Below, piece after piece: positions 42,636-51,081 of a stretch of 64,000 nucleotides of DNA. Origin of the DNA: JBLXBZ01 sp048265185 (GTDB lineage: Bacteria > Pseudomonadota > Alphaproteobacteria > Rhizobiales > Stappiaceae). The notes beneath the pieces were generated by a model that was given only the letters and a program-made list of their open reading frames with translations, was not told the DNA's origin and did no database searches. The first letter of the stretch is position 1, and each line of letters starts with the position of its first letter. The position numbers and the translations under genes are program-made. The stretch is taken from the NCBI GenBank assembly GCA_048265185.1, contig JBLXBZ010000007.1:99805-163804 (forward strand), given 5' to 3'.

Positions 42636-44269
42636 GCTTTCTCCGTTTCATAAAACCACTGTTTCAGAATCGCCGCTGACTGCTCTTCATTCAGTTCGAC
42701 GACTTGCTCAAGCTTGCGCACCGGCGACGCGCTCAATTTACGCGTGAGATCTTCCAGCAACACCGCGTTGGCGCTTTCGCCAGCGACGTCGAACGCCTCA
42801 GCCTCGCCTTCAACAGCGCCTGTGGCGAGAGCAGTTTCAACTTGCTCCGCCTGCTCGCTGGATTTCAGCTGCGGAACGAGAGCGTTCACAGCAGGACGCA
42901 ACCCAAACCAAATCAGAAGAACGGAGACGACGAGAATAGCCGCGGCATTAACGAGATTGCCAACTTGACGCACGAGCATATCGCGGATCGACAACTGCGG
43001 CACAGGCGTCAAACCGCCCGAGCTGGCCATGAAGTCAACAAGAGAAACCTTGATTTGATCGCCGCGCGCCACGTCAAAGCCCGCAGCGGAGGCCACGAGT
43101 TGTTCGATTTCATTAGCCTGAGCCGCAAGCGCCGCCGCGTTCGAGGGATCGCTCAAGGTCTCCGCCAACCGGGCTTTATCCACGAGCACGGCGACCGATA
43201 AGCGATCCACCGTGTAACCATCGCTGGCGCGCTCAATCGTCTTGGAGGAAATCTCGTAGTTGATCGTTTCTTCCCGGCGCTGGTTCTCTTCAGTAGAGCG
43301 CTCGCCGCCGTTTGCGTTAACATCCTGATCAGGCAGATTCTGCTCGACAGTGGTTGGCGTCTGATTGCTGGCGTTTTGCGAGCTCTCCTCCTGACGCACC
43401 ACCCTGACGGAACGTTCAATCCTTGAATCTGGATCATATATGGTTTGAGCCACTCGCTCCTTGTCTGTGTTCAACTTAGCGGACACGCTCACCTGAAAGT
43501 GATCCATACCCAGATAGGGGGTCAGGGTTTTGCGAATATTTTGCTGAACCCGCGCCGCGATAACGTCCTCCATGGACGCCATTTGCCCAATGGAGGCGTT
43601 GGCGGTGTCGGCGCCGGAAGCGAGCAATGTGCCGTCGGAGTTCAAAACGGTGACCTTGTCCGCAGTCATTCCCGGAACTGAGGCGGCCACAAGATGGCGC
43701 ACAGCCTGCGCGGTGCGCGCGTTATCGCCGCTTTCGGTGCGCAAAACCACCGAAGCGGAAGGTGGTTGCTGGGTGCTGCGGAAAGAGCCTTTCTCCGGCA
43801 GAACAATATGAACCCGAGCCGCGTTAACCCCTTCCATGGACTGAATGGTGCGCGCCAGCTCGCCTTCAATGGCGCGAACTTTCGTCACCTCTTGCATGAA
43901 AGACGTCAACCCAAGGGAGCCCAGATCGTCAAATAGCTCATAACCGGAGCTACCGCTGCGGGGAAGCCCGCGCTCGGCGAGAAGCATACGCGCGCGGCCG
44001 GTGGAGGCGTGCTTCACCAACACCGTTTCACCGTCGGAGCTCACGTCATAAGTGATTCCAGCGTCCTGCAGAGCAGAACCGATTCGGCTTACATCCTGAC
44101 GGTCCAGCCCGCTGTAAAGAACAGTCAATTGCGGTTGAGACAGAAAGTAAGCCCCACCACCCACGACCAGCAGGGTCAGGAGGCCGATCACTCCAAGAGC
44201 CATCAACCTTCTGGGACCAAGCTCCAAAAGATTAGCCCAAATTTTCTCGGCATGTTCACGACCAGGCAT
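42632..44269 (-). CDS. fliF: FliF (copy 2), MS-ring protein
   Basis: MS-ring subunit, 545 aa. First membrane segment MALGVIGLLTLLVVGGGAYFL, YscJ/FliF domain (LTVLYSGLDRQDVSRIGSAL, ELARTIQSMEGVNAARVHIVLPE), Ser/Asn/Glu-rich linker, and second membrane segment NAAAILVVSVLLIWFGL. It is clearly a diverged paralogue of copy 1 (3645-5270), not a recent duplicate. It leads fliF-fliH-motB-motC-motD-slt. A conserved dyad element lies about 124 bases upstream. Confidence 0.96.
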   Translation of the reverse strand: MPGREHAEKIWANLLELGPRRLMALGVIGLLTLLVVGGGAYFLSQPQLTVLYSGLDRQDVSRIGSALQDAGITYDVSSDGETVLVKHASTGRARMLLAERGLPRSGSSGYELFDDLGSLGLTSFMQEVTKVRAIEGELARTIQSMEGVNAARVHIVLPEKGSFRSTQQPPSASVVLRTESGDNARTAQAVRHLVAASVPGMTADKVTVLNSDGTLLASGADTANASIGQMASMEDVIAARVQQNIRKTLTPYLGMDHFQVSVSAKLNTDKERVAQTIYDPDSRIERSVRVVRQEESSQNASNQTPTTVEQNLPDQDVNANGGERSTEENQRREETINYEISSKTIERASDGYTVDRLSVAVLVDKARLAETLSDPSNAAALAAQANEIEQLVASAAGFDVARGDQIKVSLVDFMASSGGLTPVPQLSIRDMLVRQVGNLVNAAAILVVSVLLIWFGLRPAVNALVPQLKSSEQAEQVETALATGAVEGEAEAFDVAGESANAVLLEDLTRKLSASPVRKLEQVVELNEEQSAAILKQWFYETEKA

Positions 44270-44392
44270 GAAATCCTCGCAAATCGAATGGCGACAGCTC
44301 CGAAATTATCGCGCGTGTCTTTGTCCTGAGCTGGGATCGCGGCGCGAGGATCCAACAATCCTTTTGCGCAGAACCAGTCCCAGACTGTTTCA

Positions 44393-44434
44393 TGTCCCAA
44401 TTTGGGGACGCAAGCTTGCGCGGGCGTTGCGTTG
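44393..44434 (-). promoter_or_regulatory. Conserved dyad element upstream of fliF copy 2 (copy A)
   Basis: TGTCC-CAATTTGG-GGACG at 44393-44410, followed on the plus strand by CAAGCTTGCGCGGGCGTTGC. The dyad plus flank aligns with the element ahead of flhA (30363-30402) over about 40 bases. It is in the 275-base gap between fliF copy 2 and the flagellin gene; the flagellin gene ends here, so only fliF is downstream in the right sense. Confidence 0.6.
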
Positions 44435-44479
44435 CGGGATTCAAACGCCCAGATATGAGAATTATGTCGCCAAAACGAG

Positions 44480-44509
44480 AAAAGGGCGCATTCCTTGCGG
44501 AATGCGCCC
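44480..44509 (-). terminator. Rho-independent terminator of the flagellin gene
   Basis: GGGCGCATTCC (44484-44494) and GGAATGCGCCC (44499-44509), a perfect 11-base stem with a 4-base loop; on the minus strand it is followed by TTTT. It lies 35 bases after the flagellin stop. Confidence 0.88.
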
Positions 44510-44544
44510 CATTCAAATTTGAAACCTTTCGGAAATCCGAACTA

Positions 44545-45471
44545 TTAACGGAAGAGCGAAAGAATGTTGTCGCTGTTGGAGTTGGCGATAGAAAGCGCCT
44601 GAATGCCCAACTGCTGCTGAACCTGCAGCGCCTTAAGACGTGTAGATTCCTTGTTCATGTCAGCGTCGACGAGCTGACCGATACCACGGTCAATCGCGTC
44701 AGTCAGAGCCGTAACGAACTCTTTCTGAAGATCGACACGGCTCTTGATCGAACCGAGCAGAGTAGCAGTATCCGTCATTTCACCAAGAGCCGCATCCACG
44801 CCAGCGATAACTGTGTCCAGACCTGTGAGGTCAGCGTCCGTGACAGCCGAGATGTCAACGTCAAACACGCCATCACCAGTGACGTTCGTGCCGGCTGCAA
44901 AGCCACGGTCCTGATCCAGGATGCCGAGGTTACCGTTGGAGTCGAACAGCGCGGTTGCGGTGATGTCAACGTCGATCGTGGAGATCGTGATCGAGCCGCC
45001 AGCGCGGCTGAAAGACGAAACGATCGATTTCGTTGCGGAATAATCGGCAGCGCCGGAGTCAACCGAGAGCCAGTTTTCAGAGTTGAAAACAGATGAATCA
45101 GCAACGGTTTTCAGCTGACCCTGAAGCTCGGTGATGTCGGACTGGATCTTGCTGCGGTCAACGCCTGGCTGTTTGGCGGCGACCAGCTTGGCCTTGATTT
45201 CCTTCACAACGTCAACGGTTGAGTTCATAGCCGTGTACATTGTGTCGACTGTAGCAGCGCCAAGACCAAGAGCGTCCTGCACGGCTGAAAGAGCCATGTT
45301 GTCGGAACGCATGGTTGTTGCGATCGACCAGTAAGCAGCGTTGTCCTGAGCAGAGGCGACGCGCTGACCTGTGGAAATGCGGTTCTGAACTTCAGACATC
45401 TGAGAGTTAGTCATGTTCAGAGTCTGCAGAGCAGTCATCGCGGAAGCGTTTGTGAGAATGCTGTTAGCCAT
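44545..45471 (-). CDS. Flagellin
   Basis: Filament subunit, 308 aa. N-terminal D0/D1 coiled coil ILTNASAMTALQTLNMTNSQ with ISTGQRVASAQDNAAYWSIA, and C-terminal coiled coil QVQQQLGIQALSIANSNSDN ending in LSLFR; the variable middle (about 110-220) is short. ATG 45471 (MANS) with AAGGGA at 5 bases is preferred to the frame start at 45540. The gene stands alone between fliF copy 2 and modC, with its own terminator and a leader hairpin over the ribosome site. Confidence 0.95.
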   Translation of the reverse strand: MANSILTNASAMTALQTLNMTNSQMSEVQNRISTGQRVASAQDNAAYWSIATTMRSDNMALSAVQDALGLGAATVDTMYTAMNSTVDVVKEIKAKLVAAKQPGVDRSKIQSDITELQGQLKTVADSSVFNSENWLSVDSGAADYSATKSIVSSFSRAGGSITISTIDVDITATALFDSNGNLGILDQDRGFAAGTNVTGDGVFDVDISAVTDADLTGLDTVIAGVDAALGEMTDTATLLGSIKSRVDLQKEFVTALTDAIDRGIGQLVDADMNKESTRLKALQVQQQLGIQALSIANSNSDNILSLFR

Positions 45472-45476
45472 TTTTC

Positions 45477-45504
45477 TGTCCCTTTCAAAAGCATATCTGG
45501 GACA
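45477..45504 (-). promoter_or_regulatory. Leader hairpin over the flagellin ribosome site
   Basis: TGTCCC (45477-45482) and GGGACA (45499-45504) form a 6-base stem with a 16-base loop in the 5' leader, just before the flagellin ATG; the proximal arm in the mRNA is GGGACA, which contains the SD-like sequence. FlbT is known in Caulobacter to act on a structured flagellin leader, and flbT is encoded in this block. The two TGTCC/GGACA arms recur as DNA dyads elsewhere in the block, with 8 rather than 18 bases between. Confidence 0.45.
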
Positions 45505-45677
45505 TTCCGGGTTCGCACCGGGACGAAGGAGCGGCGTCATGCCTTTGGACCGGTGTGTGGTTCGGATCCAACCTTTCGTATCAACACTATTAAAGCATAA
45601 AACTTACGCGAAACTGAACAAAAAATATTTTATCTGCAACTGCCCGCAAAGCTTAACGTTATCCGCCCGATCGCTCG

Positions 45678-46754
45678 TCAATCCGGCCGCTCGTCAATCG
45701 CAACCGTCTTCAATAGAGCAAAAGCCCGCACTCCGGGCTCCAGCTCCAGCTCCGCCACGGAGGCGCGGGTGATCCGCGCGCGCAGGACTTGCGTTTCAAA
45801 ACGACAAAGAACATCGGCGTAAGCCCCCTCGCCCTCCTTCACCGCTTCAACGAGAACGGGCAGAATATTGCGAATGCTGACCTGATCCGGGCGCGCGCGA
45901 GCAAGAGAGACGTCCCGGGCGCGCGCCTGCAAGCGCAGCGCCGCGCCCACAGGTCCAAACTCTCCGGGAACCTGCAAAACATGTTCTCCGATTCGCAGAT
46001 GGCTCAACCGCCAGCGCGGATCATACCCCTCCACAACCGCCGTCAAAAGCGCGCCGACATCGTGAGGCGCCGATGCGCCGCCAAGCTCAAGCCGGGCCAT
46101 GACGTCGCCGACCGGACCGCAGACGGGGGTTTCGCCATTTTTGACGATTACAAGGGTCGCCGCAAGGCGCGCCACTTCATCCAGCGCATGACTGACGTAA
46201 AGCACAGGCAAGCGCAGCTCCCGGCGCAAGCGTTCCAGATAAGGAAGAATCTCCGCCTTGCGCGAGGCGTCCAGCGACGCCAATGGCTCATCCATCAGCA
46301 AAGCGCGCGGCGCGCTCAAAAGCGCCCGTCCAATCGCCACCCGCTGCCGCTCGCCGCCCGACAGGGTCATGGGGCGACGTTCAAGCAACGCCTCCAGCCC
46401 AAGAAGCTCGACTATTTCAGCAAGTTTGCGAGCGGATGGACCTCTCCCCGCCCAGCGCGCGAAAGTCAGATTAGCCTTGACGTTGACATGCGGAAAAAGG
46501 CGAGGCTCTTGAAACACGCAGCCGATGCGCCGGCGCTCGCTTGGAACGTTCACCCCGCGCGCGTGGTCGAACAAAAGCTCGTCTCCAATTTTGATCCTGC
46601 CCTCCACAGGCGTCACAAGGCCTGCGATCATTTTAACGATCGTGGATTTCCCGGCGCCTGAAGCTCCGAACAACGCCGTCACCCCCTCCCCGGCGCAAAA
46701 ACTGGCGTGAATTTTCGTTTCCCCGAAACGCGCCGCGCAGTCGACGTCAATCAT
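45678..46754 (-). CDS. modC: ModC, molybdate ABC ATPase
   Basis: Importer ATPase, 358 aa. Walker A GASGAGKST, Q-loop GCVFQEPRLFPHVNV, signature TLSGGERQRVAIGRAL, Walker B ALLMDEPLASLDASRK, and a C-terminal MOP domain (about 290-355; ISIRNILPVLVEAV-like VSIRNILPVLVEAVKEGEG) that binds oxyanion. The start overlaps modB by 4 bases. Last gene of modABC. Confidence 0.94.
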   Translation of the reverse strand: MIDVDCAARFGETKIHASFCAGEGVTALFGASGAGKSTIVKMIAGLVTPVEGRIKIGDELLFDHARGVNVPSERRRIGCVFQEPRLFPHVNVKANLTFARWAGRGPSARKLAEIVELLGLEALLERRPMTLSGGERQRVAIGRALLSAPRALLMDEPLASLDASRKAEILPYLERLRRELRLPVLYVSHALDEVARLAATLVIVKNGETPVCGPVGDVMARLELGGASAPHDVGALLTAVVEGYDPRWRLSHLRIGEHVLQVPGEFGPVGAALRLQARARDVSLARARPDQVSIRNILPVLVEAVKEGEGAYADVLCRFETQVLRARITRASVAELELEPGVRAFALLKTVAIDERPD

Positions 46755-47446
46755 TTCCCCTCTCCGATCCGCGCCGCCAACCGTCTGCCCACATATTCAG
46801 ACGCCACCAGCGCGCCCAACGCGACAAAAACGCAGATCACCATCAAGCGCAAAGCCGCGACGTCGCCGTCCGGCGTTTGCGCCTCCGTATAAAGCGCGAG
46901 CGCCAGGGTGCGCGTTTCTCCGGGAATATTGGAGACGAAAGTAATCGTCGCTCCAAATTCGCCCATGGCTTTGGCGAAGCCGAGAATGGCGGCCGCGATC
47001 ACGCCAGGCATCGCCAGAGGCAAAGTGATTAACGCAAAACGGCGAAATCTCCCCAGGCCAAGAGTGGCCGCCGCGTCTTCCAACTTCATGTCCACCGCCT
47101 CGATGGAAAGCCGTATAGGGCGCACCATCAAGGGAAAGGCCATGATCCCGGCGGCCAGCGCCGCGCCGGTCCAGTTAAAGGCGAAACTAACGCCCAGATA
47201 CTCCGCAAGAGGGGCGCCCAACGGACCTTTGCGTCCGAACAAAAGCAGCAATGCGTAGCCTGTGACCACCGGCGGCAACACCAGCGGCAAATGCGCCAAA
47301 CCATTCAACAAACCATGGCCGGGAAACCGCCAGCGCGCCAGCGCGTAACCAATGAACACCGCCAAGGGAAGCGCCGCCGCCAACGCCAGCGCCGCCACTT
47401 TCAACGTAAGCAATAGCGCTTGCCATTCGGCCGGTTGCAACATCAT
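46751..47446 (-). CDS. modB: ModB, molybdate ABC permease
   Basis: Inner-membrane permease, 231 aa, about five membrane segments. ModB patterns: AALPLAVFIGYALARWRFPG, LPLVLPPVVTGYALLLLFG, and the EAA loop EDAAATLGLGRFRRFALITLPLAMPGV (shortened). It lies 13 bases after modA. Confidence 0.95.
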   Translation of the reverse strand: MMLQPAEWQALLLTLKVAALALAAALPLAVFIGYALARWRFPGHGLLNGLAHLPLVLPPVVTGYALLLLFGRKGPLGAPLAEYLGVSFAFNWTGAALAAGIMAFPLMVRPIRLSIEAVDMKLEDAAATLGLGRFRRFALITLPLAMPGVIAAAILGFAKAMGEFGATITFVSNIPGETRTLALALYTEAQTPDGDVAALRLMVICVFVALGALVASEYVGRRLAARIGEGK

Positions 47447-47459
47447 CGCCCCTTATGGC

Positions 47460-48278
47460 TCAATTATCGCCAGCGGCGGAGAACCCGGCGACGCTGAAAG
47501 CTGTCTGACCAGCGGAAGATGAAAGAAAGTCGAGATAACCGCGCGCCGCCGCATTCGCCCCGCTCACAAGCGCCGCCGGATATTCAATCAACGGATGACT
47601 GTCTTGGGGAAACGTGGCGATTATCTTGACGTTCGGCTCAACAAACGCGTCGGAGCCATAAACAACGCCAAGCGGCGTATCGCCGCGCGCAACGCTCAAA
47701 AGCGCCACGCGCACATTCTCCATAGGCGCCAGACGCGTCTCAACCAAACTCCATAGTCCCATATTCTCCAACACGTCTTTGCCGTAACGCCCCGCGGGCA
47801 CGGATTGAGGCTCCCCAATGGCCAAACGCCCCTTTTTTCCAAGCGCCATCTCCAGCGCCGCCGCCAGCCCGGCGGAGCCAACCTCTCGAACCGCCTTTAT
47901 GGAAGAGCTGGACGGCGCCACGAGCACGAGCGTATTGCGCGCGACAATTCTACGGCTGTCCGGATCGATGGCGCCGGCTGATTGGGCGTAATCCATCCAA
48001 CGTTGATCGGCGGAGATAAACACGTCGGCGGGCGCGCCCGCCTCCACCTGCCGCGCCAAAACGCCTGAGCTTGCAAAAGAGAACACCAGCTTGCGCCCGC
48101 TCAAGGCTTCATAGGTTTTCGCGCCGCCCTCCAGCGCCTCTTTCATGCTGGCGGCGGCGAAGACGGTAATTTTCTCATTCGCCGAACTTGGCTCATTTGC
48201 CAAAATTGGCGACGCAAAAGCCACGACGATAAACGCCGCCGCAACCGCCGCAGACAAAAACAACCGAAAAAACCGCAC
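47460..48278 (-). CDS. modA: ModA, molybdate-binding protein
   Basis: Periplasmic molybdate/tungstate receptor, 272 aa. Signal peptide FFRLFLSAAVAAAFIVVAFA ending near ILA-NE. Family segments are ITVFAAASMKEALEGGAKTY, VLARQVEAGAPADVFISADQRWMDY and GSDAFVEPNVKIIATFP. GTG at 48278, with GGCGAGGG upstream, gives a clean signal peptide and is preferred to the frame start at 48329. No clear ModE site was seen; GCGCTTCAAC is repeated at 48318 and 48331 upstream. Confidence 0.93.
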   Translation of the reverse strand: MRFFRLFLSAAVAAAFIVVAFASPILANEPSSANEKITVFAAASMKEALEGGAKTYEALSGRKLVFSFASSGVLARQVEAGAPADVFISADQRWMDYAQSAGAIDPDSRRIVARNTLVLVAPSSSSIKAVREVGSAGLAAALEMALGKKGRLAIGEPQSVPAGRYGKDVLENMGLWSLVETRLAPMENVRVALLSVARGDTPLGVVYGSDAFVEPNVKIIATFPQDSHPLIEYPAALVSGANAAARGYLDFLSSSAGQTAFSVAGFSAAGDN

Positions 48279-48416
48279 GTTACCCTCGCCATACGCCAAA
48301 ACACATGGAAAGGGTACGCGCTTCAACAAGGCGCTTCAACCTCATTCGAGATCAGTCGCGCTCAATGGCGCGCTCCATGGCGCGGCCCATGAAACCCGGC
48401 ACGCCGCGTCAACCGA

Positions 48417-49157
48417 TCACGCAGATTGAACAGCGCGCTCCAATTCGGCCACTAAGCCGTCTTCAAGGCCAAGCCGGGCTGCGAGCATTTGCAAATAGGC
48501 TTTTTCAGCGGGATGATCCGGTTCAATCGTCAGCCGGGAGGCCGCGTAAATCTCCAGCGCCATCTCCGGGGTGTTCGCGCGGGCGACCACCCGATCAATA
48601 TCGAGAGGCGCGCGCAATTCGTCCATGACGAAGGCTTTGGCTTCCGTGTCCAACGCCAATTCATCCAGCTTGGAGAAAATGCGCCCCTGCTCTTCCGCAT
48701 CTACATGACCATCGGCCTTGGCGGCGGCGATCATCGCCATCATCAACGTCAATCCTGCGTCGTTCTCGTCGCGCGCCGCCTGCGAAGGATCGAACGGGGA
48801 ACCGGCCGGAGGCGGCGCAAATTCTGCGCGCGCGTTTTCTGGCGCGCCCGTTTTCGAGGACTGATAATCACGATACGCCTTATAAGCCAGCCCCGCCACC
48901 AGCGCCATTCCGCCATAGGTCACCGCTTTCTTGCCGATTTTGCGACCTGACTTCGACCCAAGCAGGATTCCCGCCAATCCGCCCGCCAAGGCTCCACCGG
49001 CCAGACCGCCCGCGTTTCCTTGCAAGTACTCTTTGCCTTTGGACAGCAAATCACCCGCGCCTTGAGCTGGCGCCGCTCCGGCGTTTGAGCCTTGGCCCGC
49101 ATTCGACCCCAAAGAAGTTCCCATAAATTGATCGAGCAATTTTTTCGCATCAAACAT
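48417..49157 (-). CDS. DUF533/YebE-like inner-membrane protein with TerB-like domain
   Basis: Protein of 246 aa, family DUF533. Gly/Ala-rich segment NAGGLAGGALAGGLAGILLG and a following hydrophobic stretch YGGMALVAGLAYKAY suggest membrane association. The C-terminal half (about 135-245) is a TerB-like helical domain (TLMMAMIAAAKADGHVDAEEQ, LEIYAASRLTIEPDHPAEKAYL). Function unknown; relatives respond to envelope stress. It stands alone between modA and the Lrp regulator. Confidence 0.8.
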   Translation of the reverse strand: MFDAKKLLDQFMGTSLGSNAGQGSNAGAAPAQGAGDLLSKGKEYLQGNAGGLAGGALAGGLAGILLGSKSGRKIGKKAVTYGGMALVAGLAYKAYRDYQSSKTGAPENARAEFAPPPAGSPFDPSQAARDENDAGLTLMMAMIAAAKADGHVDAEEQGRIFSKLDELALDTEAKAFVMDELRAPLDIDRVVARANTPEMALEIYAASRLTIEPDHPAEKAYLQMLAARLGLEDGLVAELERAVQSA

Positions 49158-49247
49158 CGCAGCTCATCCCTTTGAAAACACCTACGCGCAGGTGGGGTCT
49201 CGCCGCCGTTCTCGCAAGACTTCTCCTGCTCAAAAGAGGCGACGCGC

Positions 49248-49712
49248 TCAAAGCAACGGCAAGCGATTGTCATCCTTCAGTCTTTCCAGAACAATGGACG
49301 AGCGCAAATTCTGGACTGCTTCATGGGGCAGCAATTCGTCATTGATCAAAACACTCAGAGATTTCAGGTCCGCCGTGGCTATCTTGAGCAAATAATCCAT
49401 ATCGCCGGTCATGGCGTAAGCCTCCTGAACAGCAGGCATAACGCGCACCATTTCACGAAAACGCTGGGCGTTTTGACGGTTATGAGTGGCCAGCGCCACA
49501 CCGATAAACGCCGTCACCATGACGCCGATACTGGCGCCGTCCACGTCGGCGCGGTAGCGACGAATAACTCCCGTTGTCTCCAATCGCTGACGGCGCCGGG
49601 AAATTTGCGAGGCTGACAAACCGATCCGCTCGCCGATCTGCTGGTTCGTCAAGCTTGCGTCTTCTTGCAAAGCTGCAAGTATTTTCAAATCAAACCTGTC
49701 AACATCGATCAT
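49248..49712 (-). CDS. Lrp/AsnC-family regulator divergent from hpd
   Basis: Regulator of 154 aa. DNA-binding part VDRFDLKILAALQEDASLTN plus QIGERIGLSASQISRRRQRLE; ligand-binding RAM domain with TGDMDYLLKIATADL. ATG 49712 starts the conserved part; the frame opens at 49736. It is divergent from the dioxygenase gene, with a perfect palindrome between them, so it most likely controls tyrosine breakdown in response to an aromatic amino acid. Confidence 0.88.
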   Translation of the reverse strand: MIDVDRFDLKILAALQEDASLTNQQIGERIGLSASQISRRRQRLETTGVIRRYRADVDGASIGVMVTAFIGVALATHNRQNAQRFREMVRVMPAVQEAYAMTGDMDYLLKIATADLKSLSVLINDELLPHEAVQNLRSSIVLERLKDDNRLPLL

Positions 49713-49761
49713 TTCATGCGCCTTTTTAAAATACACGCATATTTAGTGCGAAATATTGAGA

Positions 49762-49774
49762 ATTGACAATCAAT
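49762..49774. promoter_or_regulatory. Candidate Lrp operator and promoter between lrp and hpd
   Basis: ATTGA-CAA-TCAAT, a 13-base palindrome in the 158-base divergent intergenic region; TTGACA within it (49763-49768) is a perfect -35 hexamer, though no good -10 follows. Lrp-family regulators commonly bind such AT-rich palindromes next to their own gene. Confidence 0.45.
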
Positions 49775-49870
49775 ACGCACAGCCCATGCAAAGCGAAACT
49801 GGCAAAATATAGCCTCGGCACTCACGCGCAAATGTCTGCGAAAGCAAGACGCAAATTTATGGAGACGAGG

Positions 49871-50983
49871 ATGGGACCCTTTCCGCATGACGCACCGCCC
49901 GCGCAGATCAGCGCTGACAACCCAGCTGGAACGGACGGTTTCGAATTCGTCGAATTCTCTCATCCCGAACCGGAGAAGTTGGACGCGCTCTTTCGCAAGA
50001 TGGGTTACACGCCCGTCGCGCGCCATAAATCAAAAAACATCACCGTCTACCGTCAGGGCGACATCAATTATATCCTCAACGCGGAGCCGGGTTCTTTCGG
50101 CATGCGCTTCGTTGAAGAACATGGGCCATGCGCGCCTTCAATGGCGTGGCGCGTCGTCGACGCGCAGCACGCCTTCAACCATGCCATCGAAAAAGGCGCC
50201 AAAGCCTATGAAGGCGACGACAAGACCCTAAACGCCCCCGCCATCATGGGCATTGGCGGCTCCTTGCTCTATTTCATCGACGCTTACGGCGACAAAGGCT
50301 CCGCCTACGCGCAAGAATTCGACTGGGAGGGAGAGACGGACCCTCATCCCCAAGGGGTTGGCTTCTATTATCTGGACCATCTGACCCATAACGTCTTCCG
50401 CGGCAATATGGACAAATGGTGGGATTTTTATCGCAATCTATTCAACTTCAAACAGATCCATTTTTTCGACATCGCCGGAAAAATGACAGGTCTCGTGTCA
50501 CGCGCCATCACCTCGCCTTGCGGCAAAATCCGGATTCCTTTGAACGAATCCACGGACGACAAAAGCCAGATCGAGGAATATCTGCGCAAGTACAAAGGCG
50601 AAGGCATTCAGCATATCGCCGTGGGAACGGATGAAATTTATGACGCCACGGACCGTCTAGCGGAAAATCAACTAAAATTCATGCCCGGCCCGCCGGAGAC
50701 CTATTACGATATGTCCCATGACCGGGTTCAAGGACATGACGAGCCCATTGAACGCATGAAGAAACACGGCATCCTGATTGACGGCGAAGGCGTTATCGAC
50801 GGAGGCATGACGAAAATCCTGCTCCAGATTTTCTCAAAAACCGTAATAGGTCCAATATTCTTCGAGTTCATTCAACGCAAAGGCGACGAAGGCTTCGGCG
50901 AGGGAAATTTTCGCGCTCTATTCGAATCCATTGAAGAAGACCAGATCCGCCGCGGCGTCCTCGCGGAGGCCAGCGCCAAGTAA
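49871..50983 (+). CDS. hpd: 4-hydroxyphenylpyruvate dioxygenase
   Basis: Fe(II) enzyme converting 4-hydroxyphenylpyruvate to homogentisate in tyrosine catabolism (370 aa, typical). Ligands: His in YYLDHLTHNVFRG, His in GEGIQHIAVGTDE, Glu in GPIFFEFIQRKGD; C-terminal GFGEGNFRALFESIE. ATG 49871 follows GGAGACGAGG and gives the family length; the open frame back to 49763 is not used. It is divergent from the Lrp regulator and ends at a strong terminator. Confidence 0.97.
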   Translation: MGPFPHDAPPAQISADNPAGTDGFEFVEFSHPEPEKLDALFRKMGYTPVARHKSKNITVYRQGDINYILNAEPGSFGMRFVEEHGPCAPSMAWRVVDAQHAFNHAIEKGAKAYEGDDKTLNAPAIMGIGGSLLYFIDAYGDKGSAYAQEFDWEGETDPHPQGVGFYYLDHLTHNVFRGNMDKWWDFYRNLFNFKQIHFFDIAGKMTGLVSRAITSPCGKIRIPLNESTDDKSQIEEYLRKYKGEGIQHIAVGTDEIYDATDRLAENQLKFMPGPPETYYDMSHDRVQGHDEPIERMKKHGILIDGEGVIDGGMTKILLQIFSKTVIGPIFFEFIQRKGDEGFGEGNFRALFESIEEDQIRRGVLAEASAK

Positions 50984-51019
50984 GCCTGTAAGGCTCTCGC
51001 GAAATTGAATTTAATAAAA

Positions 51020-51048
51020 AGGCCCGGAGGAGAGATTCCTCCGGGCTT
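51020..51048 (+). terminator. Terminator after hpd
   Basis: GCCCGGAGGA (51022-51031) and TCCTCCGGGC (51037-51046), perfect 10-base stem, loop GAGAT, followed by TTCAATTTTT. It lies between converging hpd and xylG and can serve both. Confidence 0.85.
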
Positions 51049-51081
51049 CAATTTTTATCCGACGATGGCGACCATCATGTC

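Noticed and set aside
44404..44419. Sigma-54-like GG-N10-GC spacing on the plus strand at the fliF copy 2 dyad
   Set aside because: No plus-strand gene follows, the T of the consensus is missing, and the sister element at 30363 has 11 bases instead of 10.
48318..48340. Direct repeat of GCGCTTCAAC upstream of modA as a ModE site
   Set aside because: Does not resemble known ModE or MopA/B sites; kept only as a note in the modA entry.
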